Source: Pirellula staleyi DSM 6068 (GTDB lineage Bacteria; Planctomycetota; Planctomycetia; Pirellulales; Pirellulaceae). Taken from it: DNA of 64,000 nucleotides. The number at the start of each line of letters is the position of its first letter. Within the stretch, counting starts at the first letter, position 1. The position numbers and the translations under genes were made by a program. This document shows positions 46,958 to 55,864 of this stretch, piece after piece. The notes below the pieces were generated by a model that saw only the letters and a list, made by a program, of their open reading frames with translations, was not told the origin of the DNA and made no database searches. Location: positions 3,968,001-4,032,000 of the forward strand of contig NC_013720.1 of NCBI RefSeq assembly GCF_000025185.1. Direction: 5' to 3'.

Positions 46958-47455
46958 GGGCAGGTCTCTCGTCGTGTGGGAGTGAAGGCAGGGGAAGTGC
47001 GAGGCGCCTCTGCTACAAGGCGTCGGTACTGCATTTGCCAGTACCTGTGGGTTTGCCGAGCGGGAAGGTGGGAACTCCGCAAACTGTCGAAGCAGTCGAT
47101 GAACGTAATGTGACCGTGACCGACCACCGTGGTGGTTGCACTCGATCCATATACGTCTATCGATCTATCGGCAGAGTAACCCATCAGAGCGAGTAGTTGC
47201 AAGCGAATTTGCGAGAATCTGACAACCGGCGTTTCTTCCTAAGGGAAGATAAGTCGCTTTCATGAGATTGAAATGGTCCGTTAGTGGCGTCGATTGCGGA
47301 GTAGGGGCTTGGGAGGCCTCTTGCCCGGTAGGCGTGCGAAGTGGCGCAATTAGTTGGCTTCACGGATTTGCAATAACCGCTGCCGCAGAAACTCGTTACA
47401 CTCGCCAGCATCCAGTGCACCCGGTTTTTCGGCCCCATGGAAGGCTCTTCAAGCG
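46958..47455. promoter_or_regulatory. Divergent intergenic region with a palindrome
   Basis: About 500 bases between the leftward DUF1549 gene and the rightward DUF202 gene, without a supported gene. A perfect inverted repeat ACCACC-GT-GGTGGT lies at 47123-47136, about 165 bases upstream of the DUF1549 start, and could be a regulator site. No promoter boxes could be fixed. Confidence 0.4.
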
Positions 47456-47845
47456 ATGGCGAGCGATCCTGCTTCCGATCCCCGCGACCCGCGCATCTAC
47501 CTCGCTGCGGAACGAACCTTTCTGGCGTGGATTCGCACCTCGCTGGCCCTGATGGGGTTTGGGTTTGTCATCGCTCGATTTGGTTGGTTTGTCCGCGTCA
47601 CGCTGCAAATTCCCGAGCAAGCGACCGGCTGGCAGCCTTCACTGGTCCTCGGAAGTGTACTGCTGCTGCTAGGCGTTGCGGTCTGCATCTACTCCGCCTG
47701 GCGATTCGATTCCCACCTTGCTGCCATCGACCGGGGTGACTTTCGGCAGAAATTTTCGTCCCGGTTTGCCTGGGCAATGTCGCTGGCCTTGCTCGTCATC
47801 GGCTTGCTGGCACTGCTCGGAATCTATCTCTTGCCGTCGAAATAA
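47456..47845 (+). CDS. DUF202 (YidH-like) membrane protein
   Basis: 129 residues from the internal ATG at 47456; the frame is open upstream, but the family starts close to the LAAERTFLAWIRTSLALMGF motif, which is the DUF202 signature. Three membrane helices are seen at about 22-45, 62-82 and 103-125. The molecular function is unknown. It appears to be a single gene, followed by 274 bases without a gene before the metalloprotease. Confidence 0.85.
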   Translation: MASDPASDPRDPRIYLAAERTFLAWIRTSLALMGFGFVIARFGWFVRVTLQIPEQATGWQPSLVLGSVLLLLGVAVCIYSAWRFDSHLAAIDRGDFRQKFSSRFAWAMSLALLVIGLLALLGIYLLPSK

Positions 47846-48119
47846 TGCTGTCCGCGCGGCGTGAAGCTTCGGCGACGCTCGCGATTGCGACAGACCCTTG
47901 CTGCCGCAAAAAAATGTACGACTCGCGTGCAGAAATGGGGCGACCTGCTAGTGGGGGAAGCTGCGCACCGGGGTACAATAAGCCACCACGGCGACTTCAA
48001 AACGCCGCGAGATGTGCAGCTCATCGCTGGCGGCAGGTAACCAGGGCGTATTTACGTTCAAGCCCGGTCAGTCACAACGCATCAAACGCCAGCATCAGGA
48101 CATTCGACGGAGCAATCGC

Positions 48120-48995
48120 ATGCGATGGCAAGGTAATCGTCAGAGTGATCAGGTTGAAGATCAGCGTGGAGGTCGCTCCGCGCGTGGTCCCGCCCTGGCA
48201 GGCGGCGGCATTGGTTTGATCGTGCTCGTCGTGGTGGTGATGCTCATGGGGGGAAATCCCGAGCAGATTCTGCAGCTGATCGGTCAGCCTCCCGCAGGAG
48301 TCGAGCAGCCTGGCGATCCTGCAGGTGGGGAAGTTGCTGCTACACCTGAGAACGACGAGATCAAGCAGTTCGTAGCCACTGTACTGGCCGATACCGAAGA
48401 TGTCTGGGAGGAGCAGTTTCGCCTCGCGGGACGCAGCTATCAAAAACCGAAGCTGGTGCTATTCACTGGCAATGTAAAATCGGCTTGCGGATTTGCTGAT
48501 AGTGCGATGGGGCCCTTCTATTGTCCCGGCGATGATAAAGTCTATTTAGATTTTAGCTTCTTTGATGAACTAGCACGGCGTTTTGATGCCCCAGGTGATT
48601 TTGCCCAAGCTTATGTGATTGCTCATGAAGTAGGGCATCATGTGCAAAACCTATTAGGTATCACCGATAAGGTGCATCGACAGAAGGGAGAGTTGAGCGA
48701 GGCTGAATATAACCAGCTCTCCGTACGTCTTGAGCTTCAAGCCGACTTTTTCGCAGGAGTCTGGGCTCATCATGCCGACCGGAGCCGCAATCTCCTCGAA
48801 GAAGGGGATGTCGAAGAAGGGCTGCGAGCTGCGACGGCGATTGGCGATGATACTCTGCAAAAACAGGCACGCGGCTATGTAGTCCCCGACTCATTCACGC
48901 ACGGCACCAGTGCCCAGCGCGTACGCTGGTTCAAGAAGGGGCTGACCACCGGAGATATGAGTTTGGGGGACACTTTCTCAGCCGACGAACTCTAA
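48120..48995 (+). CDS. YpfJ-type neutral zinc metallopeptidase
   Basis: 291 residues from the ATG at 48120 (GGAG 8 bases upstream). A single membrane helix at about 26-44 anchors a periplasmic domain of the zinc metallopeptidase family PF04228. The HEXXH motif is H169-EVGH in YVIAHEVGHHVQN. The substrate is unknown. The coding region from about 48500 to 48780 is noticeably more A/T-rich in codon choice than its surroundings. The gene stands alone. Confidence 0.88.
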   Translation: MRWQGNRQSDQVEDQRGGRSARGPALAGGGIGLIVLVVVVMLMGGNPEQILQLIGQPPAGVEQPGDPAGGEVAATPENDEIKQFVATVLADTEDVWEEQFRLAGRSYQKPKLVLFTGNVKSACGFADSAMGPFYCPGDDKVYLDFSFFDELARRFDAPGDFAQAYVIAHEVGHHVQNLLGITDKVHRQKGELSEAEYNQLSVRLELQADFFAGVWAHHADRSRNLLEEGDVEEGLRAATAIGDDTLQKQARGYVVPDSFTHGTSAQRVRWFKKGLTTGDMSLGDTFSADEL

Positions 48996-49224
48996 TATTC
49001 CCATTCATAAGTCTCTTGGTTTGTATGTTTGAAATATTCAAGACAATTCAAATTCTATTTGCGAAACAAGTTCGATTTGTTGGGGTTCGATAGGTTTGTG
49101 ATGGATCGTGATATGCCACTAGAAGATTGCGATCCTTCGTGCTTTAACTTTTCTCAAGCAAACTTCGCCAGCCAATTGCCAGCGTCGTTGCCTATTACTC
49201 TTGTCGTGGGAAGGTTGGTTGTTA

Positions 49225-49896
49225 ATGAACGCTCCTTATATCATTCGCTCGCGCCGCACGTTTATGGCGGCTAGCGCAGCAGCCTTTGCCAGCGCACTTT
49301 GGACGACGAAAGGACTCTTCGCCGAGGAACTGATGAAGACTCCTCTGCAAACTGAAGGTCCGTTCTATCCTGATAAATTGCCACTCGATACCGACAACGA
49401 TTTGCTGGTGATCAACGATGGGATCACCCCCGCCGTTGGCACGATCACGCATCTGACGGGCAAGTTGACCGATACCAGTGGCAATCCCATTCGCGGCGCT
49501 ATGATTGAAATCTGGCAGTGCGATAACAACGGTGCTTACCTGCACAGCGGAACGGGCAATCGTGAAAAACGGGATGGTAACTTCCAAGGTTTCGGGCGAT
49601 TCTTCACTGGCGCGACTGGCGAGTATTATTTCCGGACCATCAAGCCGGTTGCTTATCCCGGACGGACACCGCACATTCATGTGGCGGTGAAACGTCCCGG
49701 GGCCGAGATGTTCACCACTCAGTGCTATATCAAGGGTGAAGCCCAAAACGAACGGGATGGTGTACTACGCGGCGTTCGTGATTTGAAAGCCCGCGAACTG
49801 TTGCTCGCGAGTTTCGAGCCGATTAAAGAATCGAAGATTGGCGAACTAGCTGCCAGCTTTAATATCGTTGTCGGAGCCACACCGACGCAGGGCTGA
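49225..49896 (+). CDS. Tat-exported intradiol ring-cleavage dioxygenase-like protein
   Basis: 223 residues. The Tat leader is IRSRRTFMAASAAAFASALW. The body is the protocatechuate/catechol dioxygenase fold: GKLTDTSGNPIRGAMIEIWQ opens the domain and the non-haem iron ligands are probably Y105 (GAYLHS), Y144 (VAYPGR), H150 and H152 (PHIHV). Periplasmic members of this family are common in planctomycetes; their substrates are mostly unknown. GGAAGG precedes the chosen ATG by about 10 bases. A strong terminator follows. Confidence 0.87.
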   Translation: MNAPYIIRSRRTFMAASAAAFASALWTTKGLFAEELMKTPLQTEGPFYPDKLPLDTDNDLLVINDGITPAVGTITHLTGKLTDTSGNPIRGAMIEIWQCDNNGAYLHSGTGNREKRDGNFQGFGRFFTGATGEYYFRTIKPVAYPGRTPHIHVAVKRPGAEMFTTQCYIKGEAQNERDGVLRGVRDLKARELLLASFEPIKESKIGELAASFNIVVGATPTQG

Positions 49897-49992
49897 TCTC
49901 CCATCAATCTTGGTATTAGTTGAAACTGTATGTAATGGAGGCTGCAACGAGTTCCGTGGTCGCCTTGGCATCTGCTGTTTGATATGCTCCGG

Positions 49993-50037
49993 GCCGATGG
50001 CTGTACCTCTAGCGAGGTAGCTTCCATCGGCTTTTTT
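49993..50037 (+). terminator. Rho-independent terminator of the dioxygenase gene
   Basis: GCCGATGG (49993-50000) pairs with CCATCGGC (50024-50031), an inner TACCTC/GAGGTA stem lies within, and a run of six T follows at 50032-50037. This is a textbook plus-strand intrinsic terminator, about 95 bases after the dioxygenase stop and 40 bases before the next gene. Confidence 0.88.
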
Positions 50038-50077
50038 CATAGATGCTGATCTCGTAACGAATCTATAGGAGTCTGTC

Positions 50078-50503
50078 ATGGATCTCGTCGATGCCTATCC
50101 GATTATTGTGACCGATAAACTGGGGGCATGTCGCGACTTCTATGCCAAGTGGTTTGGGCTGGAGGTGATTTTCGAGTCGTCGTGGTTTGTCTACCTGGCG
50201 CGGCAAGGTGCGCGGCCTTGGAGCATCGCTTTTATGGCTCCCGAGCATCCGAGCGCACCTCCCGGTCCAGAGCCGTTCAGCGGCCACGGGGTTTGTCTCG
50301 AGTTGCAAACAGCCGATGCGACAGCCGAGTTTCAAAAGCTCTCGGCTGCTGGTGCGCCGATTCGCTATGCACTCACTGATGAACCGTTTGGCCAGCGGAG
50401 GTTTGGACTTTTTGATCCTGCGGGGCTGTGGATCGACGTCGTTGAGCAAATCGAGCCAGCTGCAGGTTTTTGGGATAAGTACATGATCGGTCCGGCCAAC
50501 TAG
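50078..50503 (+). CDS. VOC-superfamily (glyoxalase/bleomycin-resistance-like) protein
   Basis: 141 residues preceded by TAGGAG at 6 bases. The paired beta-alpha-beta-beta-beta modules of the VOC fold are visible (YPIIVTDKLGACRDFYAKWF at the start; FGQRRFGLFDPAGLWIDVVE at the end). It may be a metal-dependent small-molecule enzyme or binding protein; the substrate is not evident. It begins after a strong terminator, so it has its own promoter. Confidence 0.85.
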   Translation: MDLVDAYPIIVTDKLGACRDFYAKWFGLEVIFESSWFVYLARQGARPWSIAFMAPEHPSAPPGPEPFSGHGVCLELQTADATAEFQKLSAAGAPIRYALTDEPFGQRRFGLFDPAGLWIDVVEQIEPAAGFWDKYMIGPAN

Positions 50504-50541
50504 CCACAAACTAACCCGAGAAGATGCTAGGTCGAGATACG

Positions 50542-50580
50542 AAAAAAGGAGAGCCGTGCTTCGGGTAAGCACGACTCTCC
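50542..50580 (-). terminator. Rho-independent terminator of the YbjN-domain gene
   Basis: GGAGAG-C-CGTGCTT (50548-50561) pairs with AAGCACG-A-CTCTCC (50567-50580) around a 5-base loop with one mismatch. On the minus strand it is followed by six T (50547-50542). It sits 66 bases past the stop of the minus-strand YbjN gene and also separates it from the convergent VOC gene. Confidence 0.85.
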
Positions 50581-50645
50581 CGAGTGGTTGTTTGGTTGGA
50601 TAAGCGGTCTCTTTAGACTCGCCAGCTCTGTTCAGGTTCCGTGGA

Positions 50646-51176
50646 CTATTCTTCGCACACTTCTTTGTAGAACGGAGCAAGCTGCGAGAAGTAGTAGTTC
50701 AAAAATTTCGCCATGGTGGTCTTCTTCGACCCGGCCACGACGAGGTCGGCACCCATGCTCACTGAAGTGTCGGAGAGGATGCAGGCCTTCGTGATGTAGT
50801 GGTTGCGGTTCCAATCGTTCACCTTTTTCAAGGTGGCGTTGTGTTCTTCCACGAAGTAGTTCACCTGAAGCAGATCGCCACCATTGGGAACCACGACGAG
50901 CACGCGACGTCCTTCGTAGGTGACGAAGATTGCGTCGGGGCTATCTTCCTTCGTGGATGGAACATGCTGCAGGTCCTTGTAGCCTTCGGCCTTCAGGACT
51001 TCGATCACCACGTCGGGCGAGAGCTTCTCGATAATTTTGTCGGCTGCGCCGGCACCACCTCCGTTGCCTGCGTTGCCGATGAGTCCGCCCAGTGGTGGTG
51101 CATCTTGGGCAGCGAGGGTGCTCGTGGTGAGTAGGGTGGCGAAGACTACCAGCGAGGCCAAAAGTGGACGGAACAT
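50646..51176 (-). CDS. Secreted YbjN-domain protein
   Basis: 176 residues; GGAG lies 6 bases before the ATG. A signal peptide (MFRPLLASLVVFATLLTTST) is followed by a Gly-rich linker (residues about 27-45) and a YbjN-like domain (VIEVLKAEGYKDLQHV; KVNDWNRNHYITKACILSD; MAKFLNYYFSQLAPFYKEV). YbjN proteins resemble type III secretion chaperone folds and are usually cytoplasmic, so the secretion signal is a point of interest. The function is unknown. Confidence 0.75.
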   Translation of the reverse strand: MFRPLLASLVVFATLLTTSTLAAQDAPPLGGLIGNAGNGGGAGAADKIIEKLSPDVVIEVLKAEGYKDLQHVPSTKEDSPDAIFVTYEGRRVLVVVPNGGDLLQVNYFVEEHNATLKKVNDWNRNHYITKACILSDTSVSMGADLVVAGSKKTTMAKFLNYYFSQLAPFYKEVCEE

Positions 51177-51269
51177 AAACAACTCCAGGGTGAAGGTCCG
51201 TTGCAGGACCGGTGATTATCGACGCTTCCAATCGGAGACACTAACGGTGTCCGAGTGAGGGACAGGAAT

Positions 51270-52166
51270 TTACTTAGCGAGCCGATAGGGCTTGCTGTTT
51301 TGGTAGAGCGATAGACGCTCGCTAAAGGATTTGTGAGTTTCGCTTTGAACCGGCACCAGTTCGAGCGCTTTCTCGATCCAGCGAATCGCGGCTGCGAAGT
51401 CGCCTGTTTCAGCAGCAGCGGCGGCCAGTGTATCGAGAATCTCGGGGCGGTTGTACTTCGTGAGTTCGCACGCTTTGGTGGCGTCGGCGAGGGCCTGTTT
51501 GCCACTGCGATATTGATCATCGGGGCACGTGGCGAGCATCCAGCCGCGGTTGTTGAGCGCGGTGGTGTTGGCCGGGTTCAGCCTCACGGCGCTACCAAAA
51601 TCTTGAAGCGCCCGGTCGTAGTTGTTTTTGGCTCCATGCGCGACACCGCGCAAGTTGAATGCTTCGCTCGATTCGGGTTTCAGGCGAAGCGCCGTCGTGA
51701 AGTCCGAAATTGCCCGGTCGGCATCACCTTGGTCGATGTAGATGTTGCCGCGGCTGAGATAAGCGGCCGGAAATTGCGGGTCGAGCTGGATGACCTTGCT
51801 GTATCCGGCCAGTGCTTCGGCGATATTCCCTTGGCTATGTTGGGTCGCTGCCAAGTGGTAGTGGGGCCACGGTTTGTGAGGCTCTTTGGCACTCAACTGG
51901 CTGTAGTAGTTGGCCGCTTCTTCCATCGGAATGAGATGGATCTTCTTCACCCAGCCGGAGCCAACCCAGACCCATTTATTGCGGTCGACGGTGGGAACAA
52001 GCGGAAGGGGAATCGCCTCGCTCGAGACCGTTTCAGCGCGAACCTTGAACGTCGCCTCTTGGCGAGGCATGAACTTGCGGCCGATCCATTCGCTTGTTTC
52101 CGCGCTGGCGATGCCAGGCAGAAGCAGAACCAGGGAGAGCAACATGAAGTGATGCGGCAAGTTCAT
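51270..52166 (-). CDS. Secreted TPR-repeat protein
   Basis: 298 residues from the ATG at 52166 (GGAGG 9 bases upstream), with a signal peptide (MLLSLVLLLPGIASA). An SH3-like N-terminal part (residues about 30-80) is followed by at least four TPR units between about 90 and 280 (AEALAGYSKVIQLDPQFPAA; ADRAISDFTTALRLKPESSE; YDRALQDFGSAVRLNPANTT). It probably mediates protein-protein contacts outside the cytoplasm; partners are unknown. Confidence 0.82.
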   Translation of the reverse strand: MNLPHHFMLLSLVLLLPGIASAETSEWIGRKFMPRQEATFKVRAETVSSEAIPLPLVPTVDRNKWVWVGSGWVKKIHLIPMEEAANYYSQLSAKEPHKPWPHYHLAATQHSQGNIAEALAGYSKVIQLDPQFPAAYLSRGNIYIDQGDADRAISDFTTALRLKPESSEAFNLRGVAHGAKNNYDRALQDFGSAVRLNPANTTALNNRGWMLATCPDDQYRSGKQALADATKACELTKYNRPEILDTLAAAAAETGDFAAAIRWIEKALELVPVQSETHKSFSERLSLYQNSKPYRLAK

Positions 52167-52315
52167 CGTCGTACGCCTCCGCAGGCACGCTCGATCGGTG
52201 GTTGGAATGGAACAGGGGAGAGGCATTTCGCGCCGCATTATGGAGCGACTCGAGTTTGCATGCAATTGAATCCGGTGAATTTGTAAAGAAGCGATCGCGA
52301 AAGCATGGTCGAAGC

Positions 52316-53428
52316 TCAACGGGACGTCGCTTTTTGCTTGACAGCTTCGGCCCAGCGTTCGATTCGAGTTTCGATGATCGATTCCTTGCCGCTTGGTTCA
52401 CGCACGATCATGCGCATGGCGACATCGGCCTGCGACTGGGCGAGTTTGGCTCCCCGATCAGGGCCAAGGATGGAAATCGCGGATGCGAGTCCATCGGCCA
52501 GCAGGCCAGTTGGCGCGATCACCGTTACGCTGCTCTGCCGCTCGATTCCCAGACCGGTGCGGGGATCGATCAGATGGGAATAGCGTCTTCCGTCGACAAT
52601 TAAATGCTGCCGCGAATCCCCCGACGTGCTGATGGCACAGTTGGCGGCGACGACGAAGAAATCGGGCTTGGCGTCGGGATCGATCGGCGCGAGGCCAACA
52701 CGCCAACCTTTCTCGCCCGGCGGGGGATCGCCGAGGGCAAAATCGCCACTCCCACGCACCATCGCCCTCGGAAAACCAAGCTGCTGAAGTACAGCGAGCC
52801 CCTCCTGAGCGGCAAAGCCCTTGGCAATTCCGCCGAGATCGAGCCGCATTCGAGCGCGGGTGAGCTCGGCGGTCTTCTTGGCGTGATCGAGCTTCAAATG
52901 CTGTTGTCCGGTGCACGCGAGCGCCTCTTGCAACTGCTCGGCACCAGGAAGTGCTTGCTGGCGACGGGCCCGGCGCCAAAGCTTGGTGAGTGAACCGAGG
53001 GTGACATCGAACGCACCGTCGGATTGCGCACTTAGCTCGTCAGCCGCCGCGAGAACACGATAGAGATCGTCTGACAGCGGAATCGGCTTGGAGGTTGGGG
53101 CGGAGTCGCTCAGCTTCGAGAGTTCGCTCGTGGGGCTGTAGTCGCTGAGGATTTTGTCGAGCTGCTCGATGCGTGCCATCGCTGCATCGATAGCAGCCAT
53201 CGCATCGCGGTCGGATTTGCCGTCGACCTGATAAACGATCACTTCCCATTCCACCCCCATGTGCAGCGCACGTTTCTCGAAGCGAACAGGCTCGCTGGCG
53301 AGCACGCAGCTGCAAGCAAGCATCGCTAGCGCGGCGCAGATTGTGGCCAACTGGTGCCTTGCAGAACAGCAGCGCGGCGGAGCTTGGCTCGAGATTGGTT
53401 GGGGCATGCGTCTTGGAGCCACCAGCAT
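52316..53428 (-). CDS. apbE: FAD:protein FMN transferase ApbE
   Basis: 370 residues (a second ATG at 53407 is possible). A hydrophobic leader with MLACSC could be a lipobox, as for many ApbE lipoproteins. Conserved motifs are LDLGGIAKGFAAQ, RGSGDFALG, CAISTSGDSRQHLI and HLIDPRTG. The enzyme attaches FMN from FAD to threonine of target flavoproteins outside the cytoplasm, using magnesium. No Rnf or Nqr genes, its usual clients, lie in the window. Confidence 0.93.
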   Translation of the reverse strand: MLVAPRRMPQPISSQAPPRCCSARHQLATICAALAMLACSCVLASEPVRFEKRALHMGVEWEVIVYQVDGKSDRDAMAAIDAAMARIEQLDKILSDYSPTSELSKLSDSAPTSKPIPLSDDLYRVLAAADELSAQSDGAFDVTLGSLTKLWRRARRQQALPGAEQLQEALACTGQQHLKLDHAKKTAELTRARMRLDLGGIAKGFAAQEGLAVLQQLGFPRAMVRGSGDFALGDPPPGEKGWRVGLAPIDPDAKPDFFVVAANCAISTSGDSRQHLIVDGRRYSHLIDPRTGLGIERQSSVTVIAPTGLLADGLASAISILGPDRGAKLAQSQADVAMRMIVREPSGKESIIETRIERWAEAVKQKATSR

Positions 53429-53544
53429 GGGTGGCGGCTGTCGGGAGGGGCGTTAGTGAGGAAGTATTAAGTTTAACAGCTGCGAAGGTTTGTGCCTCAT
53501 TCGATCTTGACGACTCATGGCTAGAGACCTATTTTTCGCGACCT

Positions 53545-54798
53545 ATGTTGTCCCCCCGATCCATTCTTGCTGCCGCGCTGCTCGCGTTCGCCTGCCTCAC
53601 CGCACTAGGCGACGACGATGTTCTTGCGCCTCGCAGTGGCTTTTTGCTGCTGAGAAACGGCGAGCTTTTGGATGGCGAAATCACCCGCGCTGGCGACTTT
53701 TTTGTGGTGACGCGTGGAAGCGGTATCGAAATCCGCATGAACGCGAGCGAGGTCGAGTTCTATTGTCGAACGCTCGGTGAAGCTTACGAGCGTAAAGCGG
53801 CCGCGCTGCGCGTGGGCGATAAGCGGAGCGTGCTCGAACTGGCACAGTGGTGCTTGCGGCATCGGCTCTATAGCGAGTGCGATGCACAGCTCGCTGCGGC
53901 TGAAACTTTGCACAACGATCAAGAGAAACTCGATCCCATGATCGAGCTGCTCCGATCGCGCCTGCAGGTGGTGCAGGAAGTTCCAGCCCCGGCCAGCAGT
54001 GTCGCGCCTCTGACTCTTGCCAGCGTGCCGATCGATGCGATCGAAACGCGGATGAAGCAACTCCCAGAAGGGACCATCGAAAAGTTCACGGCCGTCATTC
54101 AGCCAGTGCTGCTGAATCGCTGCGGCGCAAATCAGTGCCACGGCCCGAACTCGCGCAACGAGTATCAGCTCTATCGTCCACCATCGGGCCAATTGGCGAC
54201 CCGCCGATTTACCCAGCGAAATCTCTATGCCACGCTCTTGCAGCTCGACCATGCTCGAACGCTGGAAAGTCCGCTGCTGAAAAAAGCGAGCGAAATTCAC
54301 GGCGATTTGCCAGCCCCAGTGTTCGACAAGCGAACGCATGGTCAGCTCGAGGAACTGGTTAGCTGGGCGCTGTCGGTTTCGACTGAAAACGGATCGGCCG
54401 CCCCCTCGGAAGCCGTGGAGACAGCGTCGGCAGCAGCGCCGGCGGCTGTTAAAAACGTCGTGAGTAGCGAGATTAAGTTCGACCCACGTGTACAGCGAGC
54501 GGGGGGAACGTCAGTCGAGAATCTGATTCCCGCCACCACCGCCCAAAAGCCTGCCACGATGGCTCGCGGACCGGTGCAGAACCCTCCCGCGCTGTTGGAT
54601 GTGCCAAGCGATGCCAGTCAGGTCGATAAGCGTCGGGACTCGGCTGCTGGCGATCTTCGAGCCGTCTCGCCGAGCGAAGTCGAGCACGCTGCGGCGCACG
54701 CAGAGCCCGAGTCCAAGCCGATCGTGAAAAAGCCGACAGCGGCTGGCGATCCCTTCGACCCCCGCGTGTTCAACGAGCGCTTTCACGGCAAGAAATAG
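53545..54798 (+). CDS. Secreted protein with CX4CH motif, unknown function
   Basis: 417 residues from the ATG at 53545, giving a signal peptide (SILAAALLAFACLTALG). The first part (about 28-75) looks like a small beta-domain of the kind preceding repeat regions (GELLDGEITRAGDFFVVTRG). The central region has C193-X4-C198-H199 in NRCGANQCHGPNS, close to cytochrome-c haem sites but with four residues between cysteines. The C-terminal 150 residues are Ala/Pro/Ser-rich and probably disordered, ending DPFDPRVFNERFHGKK. Haem binding is possible but not shown. Confidence 0.72.
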   Translation: MLSPRSILAAALLAFACLTALGDDDVLAPRSGFLLLRNGELLDGEITRAGDFFVVTRGSGIEIRMNASEVEFYCRTLGEAYERKAAALRVGDKRSVLELAQWCLRHRLYSECDAQLAAAETLHNDQEKLDPMIELLRSRLQVVQEVPAPASSVAPLTLASVPIDAIETRMKQLPEGTIEKFTAVIQPVLLNRCGANQCHGPNSRNEYQLYRPPSGQLATRRFTQRNLYATLLQLDHARTLESPLLKKASEIHGDLPAPVFDKRTHGQLEELVSWALSVSTENGSAAPSEAVETASAAAPAAVKNVVSSEIKFDPRVQRAGGTSVENLIPATTAQKPATMARGPVQNPPALLDVPSDASQVDKRRDSAAGDLRAVSPSEVEHAAAHAEPESKPIVKKPTAAGDPFDPRVFNERFHGKK

Positions 54799-54824
54799 CC
54801 CGCACTCTCTGTGCTACACGGCTC

Positions 54825-55280
54825 TCAAGGCGCTTCGTCGATCGTGATGGCTTGCTGCGCCAGGAGCTTGAGAAACTCGTAGTTGCTGGGGAGCAAATCA
54901 CGCAGCACTTGCATCTCGGCGGCGGTCATCCAGTAGTAGGAATCGACTTCCGACGGCGCGATTTGTGGCTCTTGCGAGGGGTCGCGAAAAACTTGCCACC
55001 AAGCGAGGTCGACACCCCAGCTGGTGGTGCAGTGCCACAGCTTCTTGCCCACCGTGACATCCAGGGCGAGTTCTTCATCCAGCTCTCGCAAAACCGCTTG
55101 CTGCTCGGTCTCGCCCGGCTCGATCGAGCCACCGGGGAAGCAGTATTTCAGTGGGGCTCGCACCAATCGCGAGCGGCGAATAACGAGCAGCTTACCCTGC
55201 TCCATAATCACCCCCACAACACCGCGGCGGGGCGGTCGACTGCTATCGGCATGCGAGTTGTGTGATTGACCCAGCGGCAT
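54825..55280 (-). CDS. Nudix hydrolase
   Basis: 151 residues. The Nudix box GX5EX7REUXEEXXU is complete: G51, E57, R65, E66, E69 and E70 within GGSIEPGETEQQAVLREL and the following DEEL. GVVGVIMEQGKLLVIRRS is the usual first strand. It hydrolyses a nucleoside diphosphate-linked substrate that cannot be specified. It ends 26 bases from the convergent CX4CH gene. Confidence 0.9.
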   Translation of the reverse strand: MPLGQSHNSHADSSRPPRRGVVGVIMEQGKLLVIRRSRLVRAPLKYCFPGGSIEPGETEQQAVLRELDEELALDVTVGKKLWHCTTSWGVDLAWWQVFRDPSQEPQIAPSEVDSYYWMTAAEMQVLRDLLPSNYEFLKLLAQQAITIDEAP

Positions 55281-55429
55281 CCGCCCAGACCATTACCTGC
55301 GAGTAAACTTCGACAATTAATGCTCGGCACCACGCACTTGTTGGGGGTGAACCTTGGCGCGAGAGCCGTAAAAAGAGCATACTCTAGTCTTGCGATGATT
55401 GACCGCCCCAGTAGTGGCATTTTCTAGAA

Positions 55430-55864
55430 ATGGTGCACGGCATGACGCTCGAACTTCCCTGGTATCACGAGGGGCTGCAATTCAAATGCACGCAGTGCGG
55501 CGACTGCTGCACTGGCGCACCTGGTTTCGTGTGGGTGAATCAGGAAGAAATCGATGCCATCGCTAAGCTTGTGGGAGCCGAAAGCGTTGCAGCGTTTGAA
55601 GCCAAGTACGTGCGCAAAGTCGGAGCCCGCCGCAGCTTAGTGGAGCTCAAAGGGGGCGATTGCATCTTCTGGAGCCGCGAAACGCGAGGCTGCACGGTCT
55701 ACGCAGCTCGGCCGCGTCAGTGCCGCACCTGGCCCTTTTGGGACTCGAACCTCGAATCCCCCGAAGAATGGGCCCGCACTTGCGAGCAGTGCCCTGGCAG
55801 CGGCAAAGGCCCGCTGCATTCGCTCGAAGAGATCGAAAAACAGCGCAAAGTGATGCGAGTCTGA
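55430..55864 (+). CDS. YkgJ-family cysteine cluster protein
   Basis: 144 residues (a second in-frame ATG at 55442 is possible). Cysteines occur in FKCTQCGDCCTG, GDCIFW, RGCTVYAARPRQCRTWPFW and TCEQCPG. This is the conserved CxxCxxCC...C...C pattern of the family (PF03692), likely a zinc or iron-sulfur site. The function is unknown. It stands alone on the plus strand after the divergent Nudix gene. Confidence 0.88.
   Translation: MVHGMTLELPWYHEGLQFKCTQCGDCCTGAPGFVWVNQEEIDAIAKLVGAESVAAFEAKYVRKVGARRSLVELKGGDCIFWSRETRGCTVYAARPRQCRTWPFWDSNLESPEEWARTCEQCPGSGKGPLHSLEEIEKQRKVMRV

Noticed and set aside
49029-49274. Small open frame before the dioxygenase gene
   Set aside because: It runs into the dioxygenase in another frame, has no family features and no clear ribosome-binding site.
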